Shown piece by piece: positions 1-10,637 of a stretch of 64,000 nucleotides of DNA (positions within the stretch are counted from its first letter, which is position 1; the number at the start of each line of letters is the position of its first letter). A program made the position numbers and the translations under genes. This DNA is from Populus alba. Its lineage: Eukaryota; Streptophyta; Magnoliopsida; Malpighiales; Salicaceae. The stretch lies in the NCBI RefSeq assembly GCF_005239225.2, contig NC_133292.1, positions 8,156,985 through 8,220,984 of the forward strand, in the 5' to 3' direction. The notes beneath the pieces are model-generated. The model was not told the DNA's origin. It saw only the letters and a program-made list of their open reading frames with translations, and ran no database searches.

Positions 1-237
1 TGGGATAAATCAAATGTTTTAATTTCTAAAATTTATCTGTGCTTAGGCCATCAGGATGCTCTAGTTATACTGATTTGCTTATAACAATATTTTGAGTATC
101 CACCTCTTGCCAAGTCAAAATTTTTTTGGGTTTTCTCCTCGACTACAGCTGAAACTGAATTCCTGCCAGAGAAATCTGGATGTTTCCAATGCTGCTGCTT
201 AATATTTTGTTTCTTCTACTTATGTTTGACTGTACAG

Positions 238-1452
238 ATGTTGATGAGTGTCAAGAGAGAAAAGCCTGTCAGTGCTCTGCATGTAGCTGCAAAAATACTT
301 GGGGAAGCTATGAATGCTCTTGTAGTGGGGATCTTCTGTATATCAGAGACCATGATACCTGCATAAGTGAGTTAGAAAGTGTACCTCCTTTGTTTGTTTA
401 AGTGATAATGTGGTCCTTGTTTTGATGCCCCCCCCCCCCCCATGATCAATATCAGGTAAGAGCGGCACTGAAGTGAGATCAGCATGGGCTGCAGTTTGGG
501 TCATTTTGTTAGGCCTGGTGATGGCTGGTGGCGGAGGATATCTTATCTACAAATATAGATTGAGGGTAAGCATGGTGCCCATCATTTTTTCCTTTTTAAA
601 ACCATAACTTTGGTTAAGTTTTACCTTGCTTTTTGCTCACTTCAGGCATCTGTCTATTACACAAACATTAAGAATAGTGTTGGTCTCTCTATAGTAAAAA
701 TCTCTATTCAACTTTTTAGATCCACTATCTGAAGCAATGGTAATATTGTGGGCTAGCAACCTAGTGTTGTTTGTTTTAAGCCCCAGGAAGGCTAGACCAA
801 CTATTTATGCAAAAATGAAGAAGAATAGGATTATCTGCAAAGTTTCTTTCCAATACACTGCTTTAGTTGGGCCATCTACTACTGTTTTTAGGATCTCTTG
901 TGAAGCAGTTTATACCTCACTTCTTTAGAACTTCCTTCCAGTTTTGGCATAGCTGGAAATTTTAGAAATGATGGAAAGCACGGTATGGTAATTATGTTAA
1001 CCACTTGTGGCGAATTTAGTTTAAATTGTCATTACCATGGATAGATAGCTGCATATGGGTTAGCTATGCCTGAATGCTCAATGCCAATGAAATCGAATCT
1101 ATGGGCAGACTGAAGCTTCTGGGTTTTGGTTAGAAAACCTCAAGCAGCCAGGTCAATTAGAGTTTGACATATGAGTCTGGATTGCTCTTGACATGTATCT
1201 TAAAAGTTCTATGCATATCTCATCGCTGTACTTGCGATGCGTTTGACATGGTTGCTTGTTGTTTTTGCGATGCGTTTGACATGGTTGCTTGTTGTTTTTG
1301 CGATGCGTTTGACATGGTTGCTTGCTTTTTTTCTTCTTCTTTTGCTTTGGCAGTCATACATGGATTCCGAGATAAGAGCTATCATGGCGCAGTACATGCC
1401 TCTGGACAGTCAAGCAGAAGTTCCAAATCATGTCCATGACGAGCGGACTTGA
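238..1452 (+). CDS. Vacuolar-sorting receptor (VSR/BP80 family), C-terminal three exons only
   Basis: Coding exons are 238-366, 456-565 and 1354-1452; the gene starts outside the window. VSRs are type I membrane receptors that bind sorting signals of vacuolar cargo and cycle between Golgi/TGN and prevacuolar compartment. The first exon encodes a calcium-binding EGF-like repeat ([16 protein letters not shown], then [19 protein letters not shown]). The second encodes a single transmembrane helix ([20 protein letters not shown]). The third encodes the short cytosolic tail, which carries the tyrosine sorting motif YMPL typical of VSRs and ends in HDERT. Intron phases join cleanly (A|GT makes Ser; AGG|TCA). 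The last intron (566-1353) holds a 33-bp tandem repeat. An AATAAA-like signal near 1597 suggests that the 3' UTR ends around 1640. The N-terminal PA and lumenal domains are not visible, so the VSR paralogue cannot be assigned. Confidence 0.93.
428..441 (+). repeat. Poly-C run in VSR intron
   Basis: An uninterrupted run of 14 C sits about 14 bases before the acceptor AG at 454-455. It probably acts as part of the pyrimidine tract. Such runs are prone to length errors in sequencing. Confidence 0.8.
1233..1324 (+). repeat. 33-bp tandem repeat, about 2.8 copies, inside the last VSR intron
   Basis: The unit begins TGCGATGCGTTTGACATGG and repeats almost without change three times, the last copy being shortened, ending about 30 bases before the acceptor of the final exon. 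Because 33 is a multiple of three, it produces repetitive open frames on both strands (for example [11 protein letters not shown]). These are not coding: the real exon starts at 1354 in another frame context. Confidence 0.9.
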
Positions 1453-1639
1453 AGAAAACTGTCCTCTGGTCCTCTGGCACAATGCATGCCTCTTTTGAAG
1501 GTTGCTAGTAACAGCAGTGTTGAAGTGGTTCTACGATTGCCCTTTATCCTTTCAACGGTTTTCAGCGTGGATTTTACACCTGTAATGTACATGGACAATA
1601 AAGAGTGCAGATTAAAATTGTACTTCGTTTGTTAGGACT

Positions 1640-3060
1640 GTAAAATCTTACACTTGAAGTATTGGATTTGGGGCAGATATCAAGGGATTTGGCTGTAATG
1701 TCCAAGAATTTTCGTTCCCGTCCCGTAGTTTTAACTTAATTTATGATTACCCTGTAACTGGTCCGTACCTTTTTAGACAGGCTGATCTTTTTTGCCGTTA
1801 TATTTATTTAAATTTAAGTAGCTTTGACGCTTTCATTTGCACGGACGATCAAATTTATGTTGGAAATACTGTTGCCTTGTTCCAATGCGGCTGCCAGGTG
1901 AAGCTGCTATTGCCACTTGATGATTTATATCTGCTCGTTATCTTTTCTCCTTCCCTTACCTTCTTACTTCCAGTCACGCAAATGGCACGTTGCAACTACG
2001 AAATTATGTGTTATTTACATGAGAAGAAACCATGAACATTATCCGGTGGCTTGTTATTTATATGAGATGTGGATGATCAATGTTCAATGATGTGCAGGAC
2101 TTCTCCTTGTCCGTTCGATGGAAGCCCCAACGGGCAGTGCCTGGTCTGGCCACCAGCTTCTTAATTTTTGGCCAGAAAGTGGTAGCTGTTAGCCCCTGGA
2201 CTTCGTTGTGGGTACTTGATCAAAACTCACCTGCAGTTTATGTAGACAAATCTCATAATCAAGCTACTCATGTTTTTCTAAAAAACTAAATTAATCTGTC
2301 AGCGAACCCGTGAATTTGACAGAAGGATCATTTGGCAAGCCGCCTTCTTTAGCTGCTACGTTAAATCAAACAAAAGCTAAGATGGGAATAATTTCTAGCG
2401 AGGAGAGAGAAGGGAGAAAGGGGAAAATAAAAGGAGCATTTAGAATTTGAAATGTCTTTCTGATTGAAGTTGATCACGACCAGCAGCATTCATATTGGGA
2501 TTTTATCCATTTCACTTCCTTTATATTGTTGAAGTGCTGCCTTGTCCTGAAGAGAGAGTAGGCTCCTAATCTCTGGTCTGTTCACCTTGAGCCTCTTCTA
2601 TTGAGCTGAGAGCTTAACAGTTAACACAGTTAGCCATCGAAAATATTATTTCCTGCAGATTTTCGAAGGAAATTCCTTATGGTTGTATAAAAAAGAATGC
2701 ACGTTCCTTTATTATATGCAAAATCCTTGTTTGTCATCTCCAAGGAAGATAAAAACATCAGTTGAATGTAGCCATATGTACTGACAAATAAGCAAACACA
2801 GATCAGCAAATTCTTTGGTTTGTTTAGATATTAATAAAAAGCTAAGCCACCAACTGAAAATTAATGACTGTTGGATAACCAAGTTCATGTATATTCTTAT
2901 GAACGAACTTTTATATTCAAGTGTAGACTCTGCTCGAATAATGTCCATCGTGTCAAGCTGTCTACATGAAAGAATTTTTCACGACGATCACTCCTCGTGA
3001 ATTAATTTTATAGGAGGACCTTATCTATACTCAATACAGAATAAAACCATTACAAAGTGG
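1640..3060. other. Intergenic region between convergent VSR and bHLH genes
   Basis: The VSR 3' end and the 3' end of the bHLH gene face each other here. The stretch has a few open frames of 60-80 codons, none with a recognisable motif or splice support. About 3000-3136 is probably the 3' UTR of the minus-strand bHLH gene. Confidence 0.6.
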
Positions 3061-3136
3061 CAATGACTTTATTTTAATCTCATCTATTAACAGATATAAT
3101 CAAAAGCACCACCCTCCTCTTTAACTTCTTCTATCG

Positions 3137-4683
3137 TCATGGTGCGGTAACCTTCAGATGATCAAGACCGATGTCCATCCCGTTGTAAGCTATAGGCGCA
3201 TACATCCACAAGTCCTCAGAGCTTAGCAGCTGCGGGATTTAAAACAAGAAAATGACAAAAAAAATGTATCAGAAAATCTGTTTCATGTCAAAATATCAGC
3301 AAATTTAAAACAAGCACCATTAGATGTATAGTTTTTCTTATAAAGAAGGATGTTAATTTGTTCTGACCTTAATTTGGAGTTGCAAAAACTTCACATACTG
3401 GACAGCTTCTTCAAGCATTGTGCTAATGTCAACCTGCCATATCAGTAAACCAATCTTGAGAATTTTGCAGATCACAAAATTTATTGATTGATAATATACA
3501 GAGATGATGCCGTGAGATGTACTTCATACCTTTGTTCCGTTGGGGACAAGGTTTTGTAGAATTCTCAGCCTCTCATTTATTCTCTCTCTTCTTTTCTGCA
3601 AGACACAAAGGAAGATTTATCAACCACTGTTTCTTCAAATCTAGTAATTGAAATGCTGTGCAAAAGCATTGGAAGGGGTAGTCACCCTTGCATAGAGACT
3701 CTGGGGATCAGTGGCTGCCCCCCTGCTGGCTCTTGTTTTGCCACTTGAGTTGAGAGTTGAAGTCCCTTTCGAGCTCAAACTTGAACTCGCTCCTCTATTG
3801 AGCTCATGAGAGGCATTGGATTCATCCTCTGAGCAGCAACCGCTTGAGGCAGGCCCATTAAGGCCAGCATTACTTCCTTCATCATTGTTGCTAGTAGAGG
3901 CAACCTTCTGGCTCTTCTTTGAACTTGCATTCCTCTTGTTCTTTTGAGCCTAAATCATTAGAATCAAAATAAGACAGTGCCTTGAAAACCAAAACCTTTT
4001 CTATATGCTCTACAGCAGAAAATAGAACTCCATCCAGTGAAAATGTAGCAGATTCTACGAAGGTAAATGCTGGTTATTGTACTTACATCTCCTGAATTTC
4101 GTGATCTTTTCTTAGAACTCTGAGGTGGGTTGCTGCTTTTGTCTTTCAGGGTTAGTTCAGAAGCTGGCATCTCTGGTTCTCTCTTGGCCCGAAAATCGTT
4201 TTCAGGAAGAGCAGCTACAGTCTGGTTTCCACCAGGCTCCTCATTGCTATTGCTCATTTCTTGGTTTGAGCAGTCATCGCCTTCAACGAGATATGAGTCT
4301 CCCATGCAAAAATCCATTGACATTGAGCTATTATTGTTAGCCAAAATTGGATGAGAATCACTCATGTAGTAGCTATCTTGGCTTGTGTTGGGAAAAAGAA
4401 AGCCACTACCACCACTATAACTACTACTCCCTTGTGAAAAATGGTGCAAATTAATATTAGCAAAATCCAAAGAATGAAATGAACATTCATTAGCCCCTTC
4501 CATGTCCGTTGTTGGTTCGTGGTTAGGCCAGAAACTAGATGGAACTCCAAAGTTTGAACTTGAATCAACCTGGTTAGAAGGACAGTTACCAAGCAACTGT
4601 GCCATGAAATCAGCCTCCTCACTAGTGTACATTCCACCAAGAGAACTCCACTCTCCCTCAGCCATAGATCCAATAGACTCCAT
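3137..4683 (-). CDS. bHLH transcription factor, RSL (ROOT HAIR DEFECTIVE SIX-LIKE) class
   Basis: There are five coding exons on the minus strand: 4087-4683, 3686-3949, 3530-3595, 3368-3433 and 3137-3229 (about 361 residues). All introns are phase 0 and all have GT..AG ends. The start at 4683 gives [19 protein letters not shown] followed by [12 protein letters not shown], the N-terminal signature of class II RSL proteins (Arabidopsis bHLH84/85 group). The open frame runs further upstream, but without family similarity. The basic helix-loop-helix runs from [20 protein letters not shown] through [16 protein letters not shown] to [20 protein letters not shown], about residues 278-335. The tail [19 protein letters not shown] is the RSL C-terminal motif. 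RSL factors dimerise on E-boxes and drive root-hair growth downstream of RHD6. The middle is Ser/Asn-rich and probably disordered. Which RSL paralogue it is cannot be settled by eye. Confidence 0.93.
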
Positions 4684-4798
4684 CTCTTTTTCTTGTTTTT
4701 TTGGTAGCCTAATAGAGAAAGGGTCTTTTGTGTTTTTGAATGAACTGTTAGAAGCTAGATTAGCACGGTGCTTGAAAGGAAACAAGATTACGATGGCA

Positions 4799-4806
4799 TA
4801 TTTATA
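4799..4806 (-). promoter_or_regulatory. TATA box of the bHLH gene
   Basis: TATAAATA reads on the minus strand about 115 bases upstream of the chosen ATG (4683). That leaves a short 5' leader of roughly 85-90 bases. Position and sequence fit a plant TATA box. It also argues against the in-frame upstream ATG near 4860, which would lie before the likely transcription start. Confidence 0.6.
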
Positions 4807-4883
4807 CCCAGCAGCAATAAAGAATGTTGAGACAAACATTGACTTCACTTGTGTAACCATACCTGAATTCTTTATTATAAATT

Positions 4884-6514
4884 ATTAGTATATGAAAGGG
4901 TCTCAATTCTCTGTAACCATTTGGAACCAGCCCGTAATGGGGGCCAAGTATAGCTCATCTGTAGGACCTAAATCAAGCAATGATGGAACTAAAATATTCA
5001 GCAACCCTTCATTAACACCCTAATCTTAAACTTAAAAGACACATGAAGAGAATGATTGTAAGCCTTAAAAAGTTGTTTAAGGGACTTAACTGTGTTTCTG
5101 TTTAGGATAACTGTATAATTATTTTAGGATGCAGGTTGAGAAAAGGTGAGATTTGGTAGAGGATGAATAAAGAGAATCACACCTGGCGATAGATAGACGT
5201 GGGAGGTTCTTGTTGAATATGATAATACAAAAAGAATTTTGTTAAAGAGGATGAAAAGGACATGGATAAAGGACGGCTAGATGTCGTGGAGGGATCATGA
5301 GACTTGACATTCTGATCAAAACTAATTGGAACCGGACAATATATCGGTTTAATGGATTCTCTGTCTCCTCCGTTCTAGCTACCAAGTGTTCCTTGAACTT
5401 AGAATCTGTTTCTCTCTATTAAGAACCCAATCTTAATCAACTCTTAAACATGACATCAGTCTGTCAACAAATGCAAACAAGATTTCCTTGATCATTTCAT
5501 TTCTGTGGGGCTTGTTTAAATGTTCTAACTTTACATGATGCGATATCAACTTAGGACGTCGATATACTACGTACTTAAGGCAATATATATGTACATGATG
5601 TTGTTGATCCTTCTGATTGTAACATGGTACTGGGATTTATTAATTTTAACCTTCTGTATTTTTTGTGTCAAGTTGTCTGCTTTGAATTCGCACAAGTCTT
5701 CTAGCTAGGTCAGTATATATAGAGTAACAAATTCCGGCATTCAAAGCAGCGAACTGATTCTTTACCTGTATGGTTTTGCATGCGTGGTTTCCAAGTCAAA
5801 GACATTAATGCTAGCATCCCGTTTGTAATTTCCAAAGTAGAAAATTACTTTTAATTGTAAGCACATTCTGCAGATTGCAGAGCCATGTTGTGTAAGAAAA
5901 AAAATAATAACGAGAGTCCACACCCCATGAGCTGCGAGATAAGAAAATAACATTAACAAAGACTGGGAACAAAACCCAAAAAATTTCCATATTTCTACAA
6001 AGACCATATAAATCGTTACTATATTATATTTGTAGTGAATACGTTTCACTTTGAACTAATGATCACCGTGTGAGTAATGAAGAAAAACCAAGGTCCTTAA
6101 TGCCATATCCCAAAGTCCTAGAGCTACCTCAGAATCCGGCGATCCTTACGCTTTATGGAACGCGTAAATCGAGCATTCTCAAAAGAAAGCTCAGAGGAAG
6201 CTTCGATGAGTATTTTCATATTACTTGTACTCCACATTTTTAAAATTTGGCGCCGGCCATTGCACGATCTCTTGTAGGGGTGATGTTACCTTGTTTTGCT
6301 GAAGTATTAATTGTACAGGAATAAAATCTTTGCATTGCAAAAATATTGAAAAAACTCTTGTAAAACCGATGTTGTTCTACACAGCAGAATGAGAATATTA
6401 CGTTTAAAATTGCTGTTTATAATATAGAATGAGGGTGTAAACGTTTAAAATCTTGGTTTCTTGATTCTTAGCTGGCCTGCACGACCCCTTCAGAATGAGA
6501 TAGCTAGAGTGCAG
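4884..6514. other. Promoter-side intergenic DNA of the bHLH gene
   Basis: AT-rich single-copy-looking sequence. No exon, RNA gene or clear element was recognised. Short open frames, such as one at 5762-6049 on minus, lack any family motif. Confidence 0.5.
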
Positions 6515-6680
6515 CATTTCTTGTTGGCTGGCATATGGTGCATGACCCCTTGCAATTAAAAGAATCCCATGATCAAGAGACACTTCAAGATTTCAATCGC
6601 TCTATTCATAATCCCCCGCCCTCGATCGTTGGTTTAATATTTCTCTAATTTACTATTAAATTAGAGGGAAAATATCAAAT
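6515..6680. repeat. Duplicated block A, copy 1
   Basis: This block matches 7843-7987. Shared anchors are GGTGCATGACC versus GGTGCACGACC, GCAATTAAAAGAAYCCCATG, and a common end, AAATTAGAGG(G)AAAA. It forms the left part of a diverged local duplication (see 7537-7770 and 10399-10637). No coding potential is seen. Confidence 0.65.
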
Positions 6681-7536
6681 AATAACGCTGCCTCCAAGGA
6701 TGAGACACGTTTATGCTTTGTTAATATAATGCCTGACGTTGATACTTACAAAGTATTAAGTATGCAATTGATGTAGTAACTAAGGGAAGAATGTATGTTT
6801 AGCTTCATAATGCAAGCACTACAATGAGTAACAGAAAGACTTCACTCCCAGGTATAGAGATGATTTCGACGGACAGACGTCTGAGAGGATTGAAATTAGC
6901 TAGGGTTTTCAATGCTAAACGAATTCAGTGATTTTTTTTGTTTGTCGAAACTAGTAATTTATTGGTTTTAAGACTTGAATGAAATTAAGTTCATCGAGCG
7001 TACGTTAGCAATACATGGAGTCAATTTTGATTTATTATTGTAATATGGAAAGTCATTTGTTCTTCGCAAAAGAGAGTAATTGCAAGTCGAAAATTAAAAC
7101 AACATAAATCCAAGAGAATAACTTTGTGGTTGCTACTGGGAGCTTCCAGAGACTCAACTTGAAAGTCTCATGATGGATTTTCTCCAACCATGATATATTG
7201 TTTTCTTTCTTAATTTCTCTGTTTTTTTTTTTAATTAAGATATATATTATATTGTTTAGCTTTTGCATGCTAATATTAGTTTTTTTTTTCAATTGAATTT
7301 TACATAAATTATTGATACTTTTGATGAATGCATTCACGAAAAAAAAGTTATTTGTGATCTGACAATATCTTACAACAATATTCTCACAATTTTACTGTAT
7401 TGATCATAAAATTAGCAGGTAAGATTGTTAAAAATATATATTTAATATAAAATAAACTCGGTATGTTAAACAAAAGGATTAGAAAGCAGGAATGCATGAA
7501 AAAAATAAAAAAAATCTCTTGATACGCCAAATCATT

Positions 7537-7770
7537 GTAGAATTACGTGCAAATTAACAATCAAATCAAGTTGTAATAAATCCACATGCTGTTTATTGAT
7601 GGGGAAAACGACAGCTCCCATTAATACTATCAATAATATTAATTTATATATTAACGAGTAGGTGTCGCCTATTTTGGTCTCTATGTTTTGCGCGTTAAGT
7701 GTAGTACAAGTCAAGAATCCCAAAGAAAATACTACTCCTCTTCTAAATTATTACGATCAGTGGAACCCTT
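7537..7770. repeat. Duplicated block B, copy 1
   Basis: Collinear with 10399-10637. Matching anchors in the same order are TACGTGCAAA, GAAAACGACAGCTCCCATTA, TTTGCGCGT and CAAGTCAAGAATCCCAA. The spacing is preserved to within small indels, so this is one ancient duplicated segment and not chance similarity. Confidence 0.75.
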
Positions 7771-7774
7771 AAAA

Positions 7775-7782
<8 letters not shown>

Positions 7783-7825
<43 letters not shown>
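7783..7825. repeat. (AT)n microsatellite
   Basis: About 21 AT units follow an A run. It separates duplicated block B (copy 1) from block A (copy 2). Confidence 0.9.
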
Positions 7826-7828
<3 letters not shown>

Positions 7829-7842
7829 AGTGGCCTTATTTG

Positions 7843-7987
7843 GTGGTCAGCAGCTGGTGCACGACCTCCGCGGGCAATTAAAAGAACCCCATGAAGAGGC
7901 ACTTTGCGATTTCTATCATGAATTCATGATCTCAGCCTCGTTTCGTTACTTTTTTTTCTTTACAATTAAATTAAATTAGAGGAAAAA
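7843..7987. repeat. Duplicated block A, copy 2
   Basis: Diverged copy of 6515-6680. It ends exactly where a TRIM-like element begins, which suggests that the element inserted after the duplication. Confidence 0.65.
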
Positions 7988-8275
7988 TGCAGTATAGTAA
8001 ATTATATAAATTATACAAATCTCATTAAATTTTTGAATTGAGATGGTTTTTCAATATAGTATCAGAGTCTTATCGATCAGGCAGTCACGACGAGTTCAAG
8101 TCTTACTATTCTCATTCTATTTGATAAAAATTAACCACAAAATAGTATAAGTTTGTGTAAATTTCAAGTCTCAAAAAACTTTTACTTGATCAGATGTGTT
8201 AGCGAATTATATAAATTATATTTTGTGACCTCATCGAATAATAGATTAAACTATTAAATTAAATTAGTTCAATGT
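7988..8275 (+). mobile_element. Degenerate TRIM-like mini-LTR element
   Basis: A left terminal repeat ends near 8048 and is followed by TAGTATCAGAGTC, a mutated form of the plant tRNA-iMet primer-binding site TGGTATCAGAGC. An internal segment of about 135 bases resembles, on the opposite strand, the one in the better copy at 48890-49181. A second terminal repeat starts TGTTAGCGAATTATATAAAT at 8197. The left repeat is badly decayed and both outer limits are approximate. There is no coding capacity, as expected for TRIMs. Confidence 0.55.
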
Positions 8276-9485
8276 AATTATATTCAAGTTTTAAGTTCAA
8301 ACGACCTTATTTACATCACTTAATTAACAATTTAAATATTTAAGATGAGATGATTCTTTGACAACTTATAATTAATTATATATTAATGGAGACTAAATTT
8401 CTTTAGAAATCATCTTAAAAGTGCACCACCTTCTTTAACATGATGTATTCAAATAAATTTAATTAAATTATTTTCAATACTAATCCAAGGTTTAGGTACA
8501 ACCGATAAATAAAAAATATATATATCCTTAAACAAACCTAGACATTAAGATTGATTTTATCAAACCTACCAACAGATAAATAAAAAATAGTATGAAGATT
8601 ACAACGGATCACAGGTGCATGGAAGGATTGTAAGGTGGGGGTAAAACCAGAAATTTAGGATTGAGAGTGGGGGGCTAATAAGAAAATAATTTATTTCAAG
8701 GTGCAAAACATGTATTTCTAATAAAATAGACTTTAGATTGAAGGGTACAATTAATAATTTTAATAATATTAGAATTAAAATGTAATTGTTTCCAAAATTT
8801 AGGGATGGAATGGCCCAACCATCCAGATCTGCCAACCTTTGTGAAACTACAACTACTAATAAATAAATAAAATCCTCTTAAAGATCAATATTATTAATTA
8901 GTAAAATTTTCAAAAAGAGAATTATTAATATATATATATATATATCAGCCCTGTTTTCTAATTACTAACTTGTTTGTATACAATATAAAACCTTAAATAA
9001 TATAAAATAAATTATTAAATTGAGCTCTTAATTAGTTAATCTCTTATAATTTTTTTTTTGCTATTTACTTGTGTTATTCTTTACTCTTTATGAAAAAATA
9101 CTGTTAATAGTAAGAAAAAAGAAAAAGAGGCAAGATTTACTATTAAAAATTATTTATAAATTTTTTTTCATGCATGCATTTTTAATTTATATTCACATTA
9201 TGTATAACTGAGAAAAAAACTGTTTACGTTAAAAATGGTGCCTAATAACATAATGTTAGGTGAACATTATTTAGTAATTATTATTTTAAGAGTCTCGAGT
9301 GTGGCTCACACGGTCATTGGTGCCTTTCCTATGCTACGATGACCTAGAAGAGGAAAAATGAATGAAATTCCTTCCCCAAAAAGGAAATCTCACCAGAGAC
9401 AATACCCTCTTTTCTATTTCTTCTGATATATTAATATTAAATTCCATGAATTAATATTCTTTCAGACAGGAAACCTCCCTGGAAG
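8276..9485. other. AT-rich intergenic DNA without recognised features
   Basis: Contains short TA runs (8928-8946) and oligo-A/T stretches. No gene or bounded element could be supported. Confidence 0.5.
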
Positions 9486-10370
9486 TAGGGGTGTTCACGG
9501 TTCGGTTCGGTTCGGTTTAGACTTAAAAAACCAACCGAACCGAGTTACATTAATTTTGTAAAATATTAACCGAACCGGACCGAAAACCGATTCAAACCGG
9601 ACCAGACCGGTTCGGTTAAATCCGGTTTTTTTGGTAAAAAACCGGGAAACCTAATCCATCATCCAGATTTTTCATATGGCAAGGAGTTTGCATGAAAGGC
9701 ACAGAAATTCAAGACAGAAACTTTCTTGATGGAGCTAGATGAAGAAAAATTATCTTTAATATCCAAAATAATTCCTCCATGATTTCCATTGCCATTAGTC
9801 CCATCGATCTCAACCATTACCACAAATACTTACCACAAGAAAGACAACTAAGAATGAAAAGGAAGGAAAGATAAAAACAAGAAAAAGATACAAGAAGTGA
9901 CAAAGATCATTGGATATCAATTTTTGTATGTGAAGTTGAAAAATATAACCTTTGCACTGAAAGCTCATTCAACAAACCCACTGGAAATGAAGATTGGGAA
10001 ACGGGAAAGGAAGAATAGAAATTAATTAAGAGGGGAGAGGAAGACTAGAAATTAATTAAGAGGAAGATTGGGAAGCTGGAAAATTAATTGAGAGGAAACG
10101 GGAAATGAAGTTTAGAAATTAATTGAGAGGGGGGGGGGCGGCTGCTTTTGTGAGAGACAGGAAGGTTACATTAATTATTAGGGTTAGGTTACAATTTAAC
10201 TATTTATACCTCAGATATGGGTAACTTTTGGTTTTTAATGGATCCGGTTCGGTTTGTTCCGGTTTTTGGTTCAAAACCGAAACCGAACCGGACCTGTTAA
10301 AAATTATGGTTTTGACAATCGGTTTAATCGGTTTTTCATTTCGGTTCGGTTTTTTTCGGTTAATGGATAG
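9486..10370. mobile_element. Non-autonomous element with CGGTT/AACCG-rich ends (possibly hAT-like)
   Basis: The left end starts GTAGGGGTGTTCACGGTTCGG. Over 9497-9650 it carries many CGGTT and AACCG motifs in both orientations. A second such cluster lies at 10240-10365. Between them lies an unrelated purine-rich interior that includes a short degenerate repeat. Subterminal motif clusters and a start like AGGGGTGTTCA resemble plant hAT-type non-autonomous elements. No matching right terminal repeat was found, so both class and right border are uncertain. Confidence 0.5.
10015..10133. repeat. Degenerate purine-rich tandem repeat
   Basis: Four imperfect copies of a unit around AGAAATTAATTAAGAGG, separated by variants of GGAAGATTGGGAA. 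It lies inside the CGGTT-ended element. Confidence 0.65.
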
Positions 10371-10398
10371 CAACGCCACCAAAAGAAAACTATTAATT

Positions 10399-10637
10399 AA
10401 AATAATAATCACGAAATACGTGCAAAATAGTAATCAAACATGATATTTATTAATGGAGAAAACGACAGCTCCCATTAAAAACTAATGAGGAGGGAATATA
10501 TATATTAAGTAGCACTACTTACATATTCTATCCTTTAAGCTTTGCGCGTAAAAGGGCAAGAGTAATTAATGCAAGTCAAGAATCCCAATAGAAATATCTC
10601 CACTCGTCTTCAATAATAATGGGTGGAAGCCCTAAAA
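10399..10637. repeat. Duplicated block B, copy 2
   Basis: Diverged copy of 7537-7770 with the same anchors in the same order. It lies directly after the CGGTT-ended element. Confidence 0.75.

Noticed and set aside
1164..1452. Open frames with repeated [11 protein letters not shown] or [11 protein letters not shown]
   Set aside because: They arise from the 33-bp tandem repeat, whose length is a multiple of three. The true exon starts at 1354 and matches the VSR tail in its own frame.
4684..4860. N-terminal extension of the bHLH protein starting MVTQVKSMF
   Set aside because: It has no RSL-family similarity and starts upstream of the likely TATA box at 4799-4806. The conserved start [12 protein letters not shown] is at 4683.
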